Source: Mytilus galloprovincialis
Lineage: Eukaryota > Mollusca > Bivalvia > Mytilida > Mytilidae
Length of the DNA: 64,000 nt
NCBI RefSeq assembly: GCF_965363235.1
Contig: NC_134838.1
Span: 17,826,441-17,890,440, forward strand
Reading direction: 5' to 3'
Position numbers and translations under genes: made by a program. Positions 32,921 through 49,085 of the stretch are shown here, piece by piece. The notes under the pieces are model-generated. The model worked only from the letters and a program-made list of their open reading frames with translations. It was not told the origin of the DNA and did no database searches. The stretch's first letter is position 1, and each line of letters opens with the position of its first letter.

Positions 32921-33003
32921 TCGAGCGTCACCGATGAGTCTTTTGTAGACGAAACGCGCGTCTGGCGTATATACAAAATTTAGTCCTGGTATCTATGATG
33001 AGT
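32921..33003 (+). repeat. Interspersed repeat F5 fragment (mussel-typical)
   Basis: GATTCGAGCGTCACCGATGA, GTCTTTTGTAGACGAAACGC, GCGTCTGGCGTATATAC and TCCTGGTATCTATGATGA. I recall this block as highly abundant and conserved in Mytilus sequence; it is one reason for the organism call. Confidence 0.7.
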
Positions 33004-35103
33004 TAATGTAAACATATTTTATTAATTAAATTCAGTAATGTACACAAATAGGCATTTACATAATAATACATGTGAAACAATTAATAGGATCCAGAAACAA
33101 GCTGTTCGCTTATATTAATCCGTTTCCTAAAAAGAACATTTCATATTGTAATACTCAAGGAGTAAAATGTTATAAAAAATATAACAATGTTACACTAGAT
33201 GGAAAGAAGAGAAAAAAAAACATATAATAAGGTTGTGACACACAAGAAAGACGAAAAAAATATACATCGGAAATTCAATAATAAAGTGTATGTTTCTGAA
33301 CGGACACAATTATTTAAGATATAAGTATTACTTGTTGAACAAAATGTGTGCTATCATATGACAAATCGTTTGCTACTGAGTATAAATGTTTGAACTGCCA
33401 AGAATATTTCGATGTTTTGTTCGTAGTTGAAATCCATTGAACCGTGCTGCAAGATTTCTTCCGACAATAAATGTATTATATTGATATTATAAAAATGCTG
33501 TTCACGCATAATGTGAAAACGGGGGCAGTGCAACAAGTAGTGCGCTGTCGTTTCTATAGCACCACATAAACAAAGTGGCGAAGCCACTATATTTTTAACA
33601 AAAAGATGATGATTTAGAGAACTGCATTGCATACGAAGTCTTGAGTGATAAATTTGACCTAATCGCTAACCAATGTAAACATAATTTGGAGGTTTAATCG
33701 CCCGAGACTGGACACAATTCCTGAATGCCCCCACCGAAGCACTGGTCTTAGCATTCTCAGGGAGGAAATTCCATGAACGTACAGTTGCCGGTAAAAAATA
33801 ACTTGAATACAGAGCTGTTCTTGTTCGAACAGGGGGGATTAGGGACGAGTTTCTCGTATTATGATTATGTATGGTTGCATGGGATTCTGGAACTAAGGTT
33901 GATAAATATTCCGGAGTAATATTATTTTTCATCTTGTAAAAATAAATTAATCTGTGGGCCTCCCTTCGATCTTTAGGCTTTTCCCAACCCGTTTCGAGAT
34001 ATAATCTCTCTAGGGACACCAACCTAGTACCCCCAGTTACGATCCTTGCAGCCTCTGTTTGTACTTTTTCAATCTTATCAATCAATAGATGTGTGTTGTT
34101 GTCCCAGATGACATCAGCATATTCTAATAATGGTCTTATATATGTTAGGTATATTGTCTCGAGTGTTCGTCTGTCAAGGATAAATTTTAATTTCCGTAGA
34201 ACATTCAGTCGTTTGTATGCCTTTTCGGTTATTACATCAATATTTTTATGCCAAGTGCCATCGTTTGAAATATGTAATCCAAGGTGTTTATGTGTTGATA
34301 CCTCAGTTACAGTTACGTTGTCCATGTTAAGTTTTGGATGATCAGGTTTGTGAAGTTTCCGTGAAATTGTCATGGTCTCGGTTTTCTGAGGGTTAAAGGT
34401 CACTAGCCAATCTGAAGACCATCTATGGATTTTTACGAGATCACTATTCAGATTGTTTGCAGATTCTCGGGGGTCATCTACTATCAAATATAAATTTGTA
34501 TTATCAGCAAACAACTTAATAGTAGACTGTAGATATGATATCGTTAATAAATATCAAAAATAAAAGAGGACCCAGGATCGACCCTTGGGGTACTCCAGCC
34601 CTTATATTGCCCCACTCGGATGATACACTATTAATTACAACCCTTTGCTTTCTATCAGATAGATAATTTTTTACCCATGCCAAAACAGAACCTTTAATGC
34701 CAATAGCTTCTAATTTCCGTAACAACCCCTTATGCCAAACTCTATCAAATGCCTTACTTATATCACAAAAAAATACTCTAATTTCTTTCCTGTCATCTAA
34801 TGCCTTCCCAAACTCATTTGTAATATTCAGCAATTGATTAATGGCTGAGTCCCCTTGTGTGAATCTTGATTGGTTGGGTGTGATTATCTGGTTAGCTATT
34901 AGATAATTATGAATATGCTTAAAAACACATCTTTCCATGACTTTTCCGATAACGCTTATCAATGAGATCGGTCTATAGTTTCTATAGTCACTTGGAGAGT
35001 CCTAGCTTCTTAAATACAGGGGTAACATTAGCACATTTCCAGTCGGAAGGAAATTTGCCAACTGATAAAGATAGGTTAAATAACCTGCACAAAGGGTATT
35101 TCA

Positions 35104-35415
35104 TTATAAGTTATATGGTTCGCTACTGACCCCATACGGATCCATAGAGGGGTAGTAAAATCCATAGGGGGTGAGGCCGGAGGCAGAGTCCCCTATGCAT
35201 TTTATTCACCCTCTATGGATCCGTAGGGGGTCAGTAGTTAACCGTATAACGAATTTATCGGACGCTAGACTTTTTCTGCGGCGTTTTGTTGAAAAATAAA
35301 CAATGAAACACAACAACATTAATAGATGACGTCGCCATTAACGCGTCATGAACCCCATATGAAACTTACTAACTCCATACGGTCTCATAGGGGGTCACCA
35401 CGTGACGGCGTTTAA
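35104..35415 (+). mobile_element. Palindrome-bearing element P, copy A
   Basis: Interrupts the LINE between SPRLLKEAYGILSD and YPLCRLFNLSLSVGKFPSD. Starts near ATAAGTTATATGGTTCGCTA, holds a 141-bp hairpin, then GACTTTTTCTGCGGCGTTTT, AATAGATGACGTCGCCATTA and CATACGGTCTCATAGGGGGT. Inverted relative to copy B at 27580. The right boundary is uncertain (35400-35432). Non-coding. Confidence 0.75.
35110..35250. repeat. Hairpin core of element P, copy A
   Basis: Arms from GTTATATGGTTCGCTACTGA to TCAGTAGTTAACCGTATAAC, inverse over about 60 bp. Both arms carry ATACGGATCCATAGAGG or its inverse. The loop contains GTGAGGCCGGAGGC. Confidence 0.82.
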
Positions 35416-35618
35416 CCAATCACAACGTGATAATTCATCTGTGGTCCGATAAAATTCCATATGCTTCCTTTAGAAGTCGTGGGCTTATACGATCTGGTCC
35501 CGATGCTTTTGATACATCTAAAATCTTCAAAATGTCTACTACCTCGTTCTCAGATATTATCATATCACCGAGTCCGTCTGTTCGTGTGTCAGGTATGTCT
35601 GGAAGGTGTGTATTGGAG

Positions 35619-35647
35619 CAAGGACGTATGTTAGTTATACGTCCTTG
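35619..35647. mobile_element. CAAGGA-type mini-palindrome (29 bp) in the LINE
   Basis: CAAGGACGTAT, a 7-base middle (GTTAGTT) and ATACGTCCTTG, flanked by ATTGGAG at 35612-35618 and 35648-35654. Element plus duplication is 36 bp, so the LINE frame gains 12 codons and stays open: the residues SN appear on both sides of the extra stretch. Confidence 0.85.
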
Positions 35648-36490
35648 ATTGGAGTCATCAAGACTTGATTGACCACAAAAATAATCATTAAATATTTTTG
35701 CCTTTTTTGTATCTTCACAGATCAGATCATCGTCTATCTGTAGGACTCTGTAAAGGGGGAATGTTGCGACTGTCGCTGGAGTCACATTTCATCAAAGATT
35801 TAATCAGACTCCAATATTGTTTGCCACCATGAGTTTCAGATATAATTTTGGTTGACAATTTTGAAAAATAATCAGTTTTAGAGTTTAAAACTAGTTTATT
35901 AGACTTATTCCTAACTAATCGAAATTTTGTCCAGTCCGGAGCAGAATTTGTTTTTTGGCTCTTTTATGGATACGATTTTTTTTACGAATCATCCTTTTGA
36001 TATCAGCGGTAAGCCATGGTGGTTTATCTTTTCTGACTGTAATAATTCGGTTTGGAATGTTTTTATCTGCCTTGTCAATAAGTTCGTCCGTTATAGCACG
36101 TGCTATGACTTCGACGTCATTGGAAATAAATAAAGCATCCCAATCAACAAGTGATAGCTGGTGTCTATATGAGTCATAATCACCTCTATCATACATGTAT
36201 ACTTTACGCTTAAAAACTTGATGTAACTTGCATGGCTGGGTAAGGATACCTATAACAGGTAAATGATATCGTATTTGATCAAGTAACGGGACCCCGACAT
36301 CAGAAAATAGGAGGTTAACTGGGTCATTTACTAAAATAAGGTCAAGAAGTGACGAACTGTGTTCTGTAATATAAGTTGGGTCGGAAATAACTTGTTGTAG
36401 ACTGAATTGTGCTTTAATCATGATGAGTTTATTCATAGATATGTTCCAAGTTGTCTTTTTTGTCATTTAAATCGGTGTCAACAGAGGCTT

Positions 36491-36690
36491 CTCATACACA
36501 GTCTTTTCATCAAATCATATATTTTGTCAAAACTCTTATTCTTTGCTTAGTCTGCGTTGTCTTAATCACAGAGGCCATAATAGACGGTCCGAGTTGGCTT
36601 ATTTATGGTCCGTCTTCATAGAAGGTCCGAGTTGTCAATGGGCCGAGTTATCTTGGTCCCACCGACGCATGCCCACTCAAAATTAACTTC
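36491..36690. other. Sequence 5' of the LINE remnant, no gene seen
   Basis: Holds three spaced copies of GGTCCGAGTTG or a close variant (36580-36650). No coding signal. Confidence 0.35.
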
Positions 36691-36960
36691 TATTTTCGTT
36701 TCCGGTTAGGTTGGAGTCAAGTTCTTGAAATTCTTTAACATTCCAGACACAAAAGTAGGTATTTAATCTCTCCTGTAAGAACAGAAGACCATAAGCATAA
36801 CTTAATATTCCACATATATAAAAGTAAGTTATAATTTCCGACGCAGAAGTTAGGTAAAGTGACAATATATTCATTTCCGGGAGGCAAAAATAATAATGGT
36901 CACAGTGGGTTGGGCTACACCTGGGCTGATTCATTCATATCGGAAGTGTTACGTACATGT
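36690..36960 (+). promoter_or_regulatory. Possible promoter of the myosin light-chain gene
   Basis: Three ETS-type cores lie in 250 bp upstream of the gene: TTTCCGG at about 36699, ATTTCCGG at 36873-36880 and CGGAAGTG at 36941-36948. A ACGCATGC (NRF-1-like) stretch is at 36664. The coding exon begins with a splice acceptor (AG at 37667-37668), so a non-coding first exon must lie upstream; this is the best candidate area. Inference only. Confidence 0.3.
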
Positions 36961-37574
36961 TTTGTTCTGAGATAAAGGTATAGAACATAATACTTTGAAG
37001 GTACAACCAAGCATTTGTTAATCAGGTAGATAAATTATGTTTATTCTTGTGATGCTGAAATTTTTAGTTCAATCTACATTTGCAACTCTTTTTCCACTTT
37101 TATTAGCTTTTGAATGATTGAAAAGTTCTAAAACTGTAACATTATGGCGAAAAACTTCTTTCAGGTTTTTCTTTTTGGTTTTAAACAAAAAATACTCTGC
37201 TAATTAAGGAGCTTACCGTATCTGTATCAATTTCCTGTCAAATTTATCTCAGTTTCACTAAAATAAGAGGAGTGATTTTTGCCAGCTATTTACGAGACAG
37301 TTTTTAAAAAGATGAAAGTTTTTCTTATCAATTAAGTAAATCAAAATTGTACATGTTTAAAAAAATATACAAAATTACCTGGCGACATACATTTTTACAA
37401 GTAGAATAAACATTAGTTATACCTCCAGCTAATTTATTCATTATAATTTGTTGCTGGTGGGAATATGTGTATTGAATGGGACCTTATGATACATACAAAA
37501 ATCAATCTATCTGTGTTTCAATTTGACTTTTCTTTTATTGAAAAAAAAGTTGAATTTTGGACTTAGAAAATTGA

Positions 37575-41624
<4,050 letters not shown>

Positions 41625-43610
41625 AGATAGTGATCTACATAAACATTCCAATGTCATTAGCTGCATGCTTGATCAAGACTATTATGCCAGTTTATCATCT
41701 AATCTAGAGACAATGTTAAATATCCATGTAAATTCTGTGTAAAACTAATTAATCTCAATTATTGGCCTGAAATTATGTACAATATCCCTGATTGTCTTCC
41801 AATTTCATACATCACAGAAATTCCTATAAAATTTTAATGTCTTTTTATTTTATACAACAGTGAAAAATTATTGTTATATGACATCAATAGGGCAAGTGTT
41901 TCAAAATCTAGGTTCTAATGTCATAGAATCCTACAGTGATAAGGTCTGTCAACATCATTGCTTAATTATCAATAGTTAATTCTTGTAATTTTAGTAAAAA
42001 GTTAGTTATTAACGATGTGATGTAAAGACATTTTTTTGATAATTTTTTTGTTTTTGACTTGAATCTTTGGATTGTGTTATTTCCAGTACAGTAATGAAGC
42101 AGCTAATAGCTTTCAGCTGAATAAAAAAACCACACACACGGCAATGTATGCACAGTTATGATTGTAATGGTACCATATTTATTAATCACTAGATTAGATG
42201 ATATAAACCTATATTTATGCATTTACTGATCAGAGATGATCGGCCAATAGTTCACATATTAATGTAATTTTGTATAACTTAACATAGTCAAACTGTCGCT
42301 ATCTCATCTTCAATGTTTAATATTTTCTTTGATTTTATTTTTGTTTCATAGACCCTAGTAGATCAACTTAGATTTTCAGTTTCATTACAGTATATTCAAT
42401 ATATTTCTTAATATTTTTGTTAAAAGACAAAGTATGAATATGAACCAATTAATGTGGTACCCAATACTTTCACTAAAATTAATATGGCTCGTTTAATTTT
42501 CATAAAATTTTGAGATCTAATAGAATGTAAAAATTTTTGAACCAACCGTTTTGTCAGAAAAATTACCCTGGTTATATAGAAATTTGACAAACACCAATTT
42601 TGATCATTGAGAAGCTTAATATTCCTTTTACAACACAACGTAATTAAAACATTTAGCTGACTTTACAGAGTTACCTCCCTGTAGTGTTAGGTACCACCTT
42701 AAAGAAGTACTTTGTTTCTTTGGCAGACAACAATCAATCAATCTAAGGCATTAGGAACATATCAACCATTTTACTTTTATGTTAGTGCTTTCAAACATTT
42801 TTACTATACTTATAAATGAATAATGTTCATGAAAAGGTTTACCAAAAGACTTCACCATCACTAAAAAAAAATTGCAATGGTGTCATGTAATTCCAATTTG
42901 ATTTTGTCTTATAATGTTGACATTAAGATAATTTAAATATACTATTTTTAATGTACAAATGATATTTAATCAGAATCTCGTGTAAAACCAAATTGAATTC
43001 ATTTATTAGTGTTATAAATTAACTCTCCTAGACTGAAATATTCATAGAGTTGATAATCAAAATCCAACACATAGAAAGATGTAATAGACTTCTATCAAAT
43101 ATAAACATTTTTAGATTGTTATCAAAGACATTTTTATATTTACAGCATACATACAATTAAAGTTAGTGTTAAATTTTTTTGAAGAACTAATTTATACTGA
43201 ACCATCAGTTTTACTTGGTGAAGGAACAAAAATTGTGTATATTTAATTATTCTAAAGTTAAAAGCAATGTGGACCATATTTTTCATATTTTGTTAAGTAT
43301 TCACTAGTCACATTTGTTGAATCTACATTCCTGTAATTGTTGAAATAAGCATCATTTACTATTATTTTGCTTGTAATTGGACCAAAATATTGTTCACACA
43401 GTGAAAGTGCTTGAACTTATTTGTAAACACATTTTGACAGAGTTTTTTTTTTTTGTACTTGTTAAAGATATTTTACATTTGTAAGTTATATGATTTTTTC
43501 AAAAATGAATCATTCCAATTGCTGTGCTTATGGACCAGTCTATTGAAATATTTGTATTACAAACAAATTGTTAACATTTATAATATACAATAAAAAATTG
43601 AATAATTATT
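41625..43610 (+). other. Probable long 3' UTR of the light-chain gene
   Basis: Unique AT-rich sequence without repeat copies, ending at AATAAA (43589-43594) followed by T/G-rich sequence (TTGTTGTATTTAG). The lack of repeats, against a repeat-rich background, supports transcribed and maintained sequence. Confidence 0.5.
43589..43594 (+). terminator. Candidate polyadenylation signal
   Basis: Canonical AATAAA in ATACAATAAAAAATTG with a GT-rich tract about 20-30 bases later. Other possible signals exist nearby. Confidence 0.45.
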
Positions 43611-43679
43611 GTTGTATTTAGTTATTCTTTGTCTGAACATCACAACAAATTTGATAACAATATACATTGTAGGTGCATG

Positions 43680-43790
43680 GATAGCTTGCTGTGCCTTGAG
43701 AGCTAATGCTCTGTGTTGAAGACTGTACTTTAACCTATTATGGTTTACCTTCACAAATTGTGACTTAGATGAAGAGTTGTTTCTTTCTTA
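43680..43790 (+). repeat. F2 repeat, diverged subfamily, partial
   Basis: GTGTTGAAGACTGTACTTTA, ACCTATTATGGTTTACCTTC and GTGACTTAGATGAAGAGTTG; resembles copies at 3780 and 51105. Confidence 0.6.
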
Positions 43791-43954
43791 TATCTATAAT
43801 CTTGGTAAAGAATGAAAAATAAGAGGGATGACATGTGTTAATGATGTGGGATACAGCTAGCCAAAAACAGGGATATTAAAAACTAAAGTAATTAGGATCA
43901 GAGAACATATGGAGGGGAAAAATGGAAAGTAGAAAAAAAAATACAAAATAATTG

Positions 43955-44130
43955 GAGAATGTGTCCATAGGACACAAATAAGGTCCATGCTTGCATATAA
44001 TTTTTTAAAGGGACAAAACTCAAGAATTGTAAAAGTGACTCAACCCAATTTCAAACTTGACCTGTGTTTTACTGTAATAAACAGTGTGTATAAGTTTCAT
44101 AACATATAGTTGAGGCAAACTAAAATAAGA
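43955..44130 (+). repeat. Interspersed repeat F9
   Basis: GAATGTGTCCATAGGACACA, then TTAAAGGGACAAAACTCAAG and GTGACTCAACCCAATTTC. Matches 58660-58785. Confidence 0.6.
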
Positions 44131-44189
44131 GAACAAAGAATAATTCTGTGGAGGGGGCTGTAATAAAACACCCTTGTGTGATGTCTACG

Positions 44190-44965
44190 ATAGTAGATGG
44201 GGCATTATGTTTTCTGGTCTGTGCCTCTGTTTGTTCGTTCGTTCGTCCCGCTTCAGGTTAAAGTTTTTGGTCAAGGTAGTTTTTGATGAAGCTGAAGTCC
44301 AATCAACTTGAAACTTAGTACACTTGTTGCTTATGATATGATCTTTCTAATTTTAAAGCCAAATTAGACTTTTGACCCCAATTTCACAGTCCACTGAACA
44401 TAGAAATGAAAGTTCGAGTTTCAGGTTAAAGTTTTTGGTCAAGGTAGTTTTTGATGAAGCTGAAGTCCAATCAACTTGAAACTTAGTACACTTGTTGCTT
44501 ATGATATGATCTTTCTAATTTTAAAGCCAAATTAGACTTTTGACCCCAATTTCACGGTCCACTGAACATAGAAATGAAAGTGCGAGTTTCAGGTTAAAGT
44601 TTTTGGTCAAGGTAGTTTTTGATGAAGCTGAAGTCCAATCAACTTGAAACTTAGTACACTTGTTGCTTATAATATGATCTTTCTAATTTTAATGCCAAAT
44701 TAGACTTTTGACCCCAATTTCATGGTCTACTGAACATAGAAAATGAAAGTGAGAGTTTCAGGTTAAAGTTTTTGGTCAAGGTAGTTTTTGATGAAGTTGA
44801 AGACCAAACAACTTGAAACTTAGTACACATGTTCCATATGGTATGATCTTTCTAAATTTATTGCAAATTTAGATTTTTTATCCAATTTCACGGTCCATTG
44901 GACATGGAAATTGATAGTGCGAGTGGGGATCCGTGTACTTAGGACACATTCTTGTTTGTAATAGT
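44190..44965 (+). repeat. F1 repeat with internal unit amplified to four copies
   Basis: The block TTTCAGGTTAAAGTTTTTGG recurs at about 44249, 44420, 44588 and 44758, period 168-171 bp, each followed by TCAACTTGAAACTTAGTACA. The ends are those of a single F1 copy: GTAGATGGGGCATTATGTTT and GGACACATTCTTGTTT. Confidence 0.88.
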
Positions 44966-46560
44966 GATACGTGAAAGTCAAATTATTGTGTCATGAAAAC
45001 GGGAAATGAGGTCTAGCGGGACCTTGGAAATGACAAAAAAATTAGAATTGCTTACGTACGTAGTGTAAGCGGGATATGTGAATCTGACAAAACAGTAAGC
45101 AGGATCCGGGATCCTAACCTTACAAAGACAAATCATATACACAAATATTTGATACAATGAGGCATTCAACATATATGTTGTAAAACACTTATCTTGAATA
45201 AACAGAAAAAAAAACAACACAATGTCAAGAGAAGCAAAGAATAATCATTAAAACAACTCAAAATAAAAATACAAATGATCATATACGATGCAAACATATC
45301 TCTTTATTTAATTTAGAAACTCACAGAAAAAAACCCAATTACTGTAAATATCTCATTTGACAGTAGTGAGATGCTTCAGTTCCAGAATGAGGTCTGATCT
45401 TCATTTATTCAACATGAAAGGTCAACAATATATATAATATGTATATTTGTTGTGAAGACTATATTTGTTTGTGACATTGCTTTGACCTCATTTTTATACA
45501 CAGATGGTTATATAAACGTCTGTTCCACATAAATATACATAATATGACAAATATATTATGTGTGTGGGCATGTTGTGAAAACTATGTGTCAGTTTGAAAT
45601 GTCATATAAGGCTGCTCCTTATTTCCATGTTTAAGTGGTCAGATTTGAATCTTGTGTAATGTTTGTTGAAGATAAACATTTTACAGTGAAAATATTTTGC
45701 ATGTAAATTCATTACAGTTACTTTTAAATGTGTATCTTTGTTACCTTTATGTCGTGTAGATACACCATTGTGCCAGGTTATGGTTAGGGTTCAGCACTCA
45801 CAAACATTCATAATCCTGCATATTCTGTATGTCCCTGTCTCAAGATAGTAGACTGTATTCAATGGTTGTAGATGGTAAACGTTGCTCTCTGTTATATGTC
45901 TATTCGGTTTATTGGTTTGTATTGTCATAAATCAGGTTGTTGGTTTTAATGTTTGAAACTTTGAATTGTTTCATATTTTGTCATATTGGCACCAATTGTA
46001 GCTGACAATACAGTATGGGATTTGCTCATTGTTAAAGACTATACAGTGATTGATCTATAATGCCACTTTCAACATAACTTCTAGTTTGTGGCAGTAAGTT
46101 TTTGATTGCTCTAGGAAGCCAGAGTCCCAGAAGGAAACCCAACAACCTTTGGTAGGCAAACTGACAATCCTGATTAATTAGATTGATCCAAGTGCACCTG
46201 CACAAGCAGGATTCAAAATCACAATCTCAGTGTTGACTGGATAGTGATACCAGTAGTGGAACTTCTTATACCTATCAACCAACAAGGCCCCTTGCCACAC
46301 TAAGAGCTACATGTGAAATTGCTCACCTGGTAAATCTGTTTTTACTTGAAGTGTTGGAATAGTCTTCATTGATAATCAAACCACATCTCTTTATTTTATA
46401 TTTTAAGAATATTAGTTGTAGTGTTTAATGCCCCATAAAACAATTTGAAACATTGCAGCAGGTGTGAAATCTTGTCAACCTTTCTTCTTTTACCAGGTTG
46501 CACTGGTAATTGTGCAGTTGGGTACCTATGTTCTGTTATACTGCAATCAGCTATTTTACT
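44966..46560. other. Intergenic DNA
   Basis: AT-rich; holds an F2 fragment at about 45900-46060 (GTAGCTGACAATACAGTATG, GATTTGCTCATTGTTAAAG) and no supported gene. Confidence 0.4.
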
Positions 46561-46933
46561 ATACAGATAAAGCTATACGTATAAACGTTAGCTTTATACG
46601 TCAATGACCTCAACTCATCTATAAGCCCCGCCTACTTACAATGTCACGTCACAACCATGACAACGTGTAGTAACAATGGTCAAACTTTTATGAATTTAAA
46701 CTTGTTATGTCTTCAAATTGGTAATTTATATACCATGTTTATCAAATGTTATTAATTAAGTTCATTTTCCCTGTCTTTTTCCTTTAAATGTCAATGTCTT
46801 ACCGCCTGGACTACGCTCATAGGGAAATACCCAAAAATGGTACCCCATGAGGGAAATTCCAAACACTTTTTTTTTAACAATATTAGTTACATATTTTTTT
46901 ATTTTTTTAATTTTTTATCGATTTCAGTATAAG

Positions 46934-47079
46934 GACAATATACGTATAGTGTCTTGAAATATGAAATTTATTTGTATTCGGCACGAAACGGGAAAATGCT
47001 CGGTACAACCTCGCATTTTCCCTTTTCTAAGCCTCATACAAATAAATTTCATATTTCAAGACACTATACGTATATTGTC
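46934..47079. repeat. Hairpin element with perfect 43-bp arms
   Basis: Arms 46934-46976 and 47037-47079 are exact complements; they start GACAATATACGTATAGTGTC. The 60-base spacer holds a second, inner pair, CGGGAAAATGCTCGG against CCTCGCATTTTCCC. A CpG-rich neighbourhood (46620-46680, CCCCGCCTAC and GTCACGTCAC) lies upstream. Non-coding. Confidence 0.88.
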
Positions 47080-47399
47080 TAATTATCAATCTCTCATAAA
47101 TACTGTGCACGTGCTTATAAGGAATTGTGGGCACTGTAGGAGTGATTGCTTTAATTTTGCAATGTGAACTTTAAATTAAACATTGAAATGCTTTAGGCAA
47201 AATAAATTGGAGTTATCTTCCTTTGTCCATAATTGTAGTTGAACTTCAATCTTGTTTAAACACATTATTTTCCATTTATAAGTAAATTGAAATATTTGAG
47301 TATACAAATTTATTAATCAATACATTAAAATGAGCATGTCTATGACTTAAGGAATGTTTCTAACACTACACAATGTTGTTTTCGAAATTCTCAATAGTA

Positions 47400-47500
47400 T
47401 GTGCCTAAAGATACTTATATCCACTTCATTTGAACTTTTGTGGATAGTTGTATCATGGGCAATCGATCATACCACATCTCCTTATTTTCATACAAAGCTT
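47400..47500 (+). repeat. F2 repeat fragment
   Basis: CCACTTCATTTGAACTTTTG, GGATAGTTGTATCATGGGCA and ATCATACCACATCTCCTTA; same variant as 12560. Confidence 0.55.
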
Positions 47501-47825
47501 GGAATATTAAGCTATCAAGACATTAACATAAGTCAACCCTAATGCTAACTAGACAGCAAACCAACTACACCTGAATAAATGCTTTGGTCTTGGGACAAAC
47601 ATAAAATATGGCTGTTTGTATCTACTGACCAAACTTAAAATTCAACTAAAGACACAATTGGTAATTGCAGTTACTGAAAACCTAGTCGAAGCAAAATTGC
47701 AACTTATTAGTAGATTATGTATTCCCAGACTAAAGTATTGACTGGAGTTTTGGGAGATTTTGTTGTAATAAGGCCCAATTCACAAATCTTGCTCTAATAA
47801 ACTTTTCATTTTTTTTAACATAAAT

Positions 47826-48005
47826 TAAGCAGTTAGTTTTCTCGTTTGAATTGTTTTACATTTGTCAATTTAGGGCCTTCTGTAGTGGACTATGTGATAT
47901 GTTGAAGGCTGTACGGTGACCTATATTGTTAATTTATGTGTCATTTGGTCTCTTGTGAAGAGTTGTCTGATTAGCAATCATACCACATCATCTTTTTTTT
48001 ATATT
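47826..48005 (+). repeat. F2 repeat, near full length
   Basis: TTTCTCGTTTGAATTGTTTT, GGCCTTCTGTAGTGGACTAT, GTTGAAGGCTGTACGGTGAC and ATTAGCAATCATACCACATC in order. The most complete plus-strand copy. Confidence 0.75.
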
Positions 48006-48959
48006 TGAAGGAATGAAATAAAGTAAACAAATAATTCTCTTCATAAATATATTTCATATTCAACAATAAGAAAAGATCAATTATACTAACATCATTAATA
48101 GAATGATCCTTGGACCATCAACTGATACAAAAACTCTTCTTTGAGCAGTTCTATTCTTATTTAAGTCATGACTATAAAATTTTCTAATTAATAAAAAGTC
48201 CTTGGACATAAATTCTATTAAACGTAACCCTAGATGGTCCATAAATGTATATTTTTCAATTGACATTTATTTCTATTTATAAATACGGACATTACAATAA
48301 AACAAAATCACAATTACAATAATATCACAAAGACAGTCAGCACTACTACACTATTTTAAAGTTTAAAAAATAAAATGTTATTCAACATGTCAATATCATA
48401 TTAAAATGTTTGGTAATATCATAGAAAACCTTGATTAGCAGAACTCCCCATACCATAACAGTTCTGCTGCCAATACAGAAGTTCTACAACATATACTGTG
48501 GAATCATTATTATTTGTTGGTACTCATTTTAATGGATTTCGTAGGTAAAAGTAACCATTAATTTAAGTGCTCCACACATATAGATTTCCTATACTAGTAG
48601 TCTCTTCTGCAGAAGTTGTCAAAACCACAATACCTAGTAACCACGACAATAATTCCAGGATCCAGGAAAATAAGTGAATCCACAGTATTCTATGTTGGTA
48701 CTAATGTTTGCAGAGATGTGAAGTTAACAAAAGTCATGATATAAATTTTGTAATTATATCTTGGTCAAAACAACCATTGTATGGTAAATTACAGTATTTT
48801 TTCAAGCTGCAAAAAGAAGTAAAAATTTGAATATCAAATATAAAAGACCTGAAAATAAATTTCTAGACTGTTTTTTTTCTCTCTGGTTCCTCAATATGTG
48901 TTGTAGATAATCCAACACATACTAAGTTTGGAAAGCTTACACACCTAGCTTAATTAATA

Positions 48960-49085
48960 CATGGATGGCTATGCAGTATGGGCTTTGCTCATTATTGAAG
49001 GTAATACAGTGACCTATAGTTGTTAATTTATGTGTCATTCTGGTCTCTTGAGGAGAGTTGTACCACATCTTCCTTTTTTTCACAT
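48960..49085 (+). repeat. F2 repeat, partial
   Basis: GGCTATGCAGTATGGGCTTT, ATACAGTGACCTATAGTTG and GAGAGTTGTACCACATCTTC; the ATTGGCAATCA block is deleted. Confidence 0.7.

Larger units (their letters stand above)
33354..36490 (-). mobile_element. 5'-truncated CR1/jockey-like LINE, broken
   Basis: Reading on the minus strand: end of an AP-endonuclease-like domain (about 36466-35915, SLLDLILVNDPVNLLF, then RDGKPPW-type KDKPPWLTADIKRMIRKKN), linker (35785-35435, SKASGPDRISPRLLKEA), reverse transcriptase (34962-34516, ISKAFDRVWHKGLLRKL; AGVPQGSILGPLLFLIFIN; then FADN at 34510), thumb region (to 33666) and a CCHC-type end (CLCGAIETTAHYLLHCPRF). The catalytic box reads FADN instead of FADD. Frame changes lie near 34515 and 34985, and a stop at 33666 falls in an otherwise continuous frame. 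Copy A of element P (35104-35415) and a mini-palindrome (35619) are inserted in it. The 5' end stops inside the endonuclease. Confidence 0.92.

Noticed and set aside
34093-34341. 82-residue plus-strand frame
   Set aside because: Antisense shadow of the LINE reverse-transcriptase frame.
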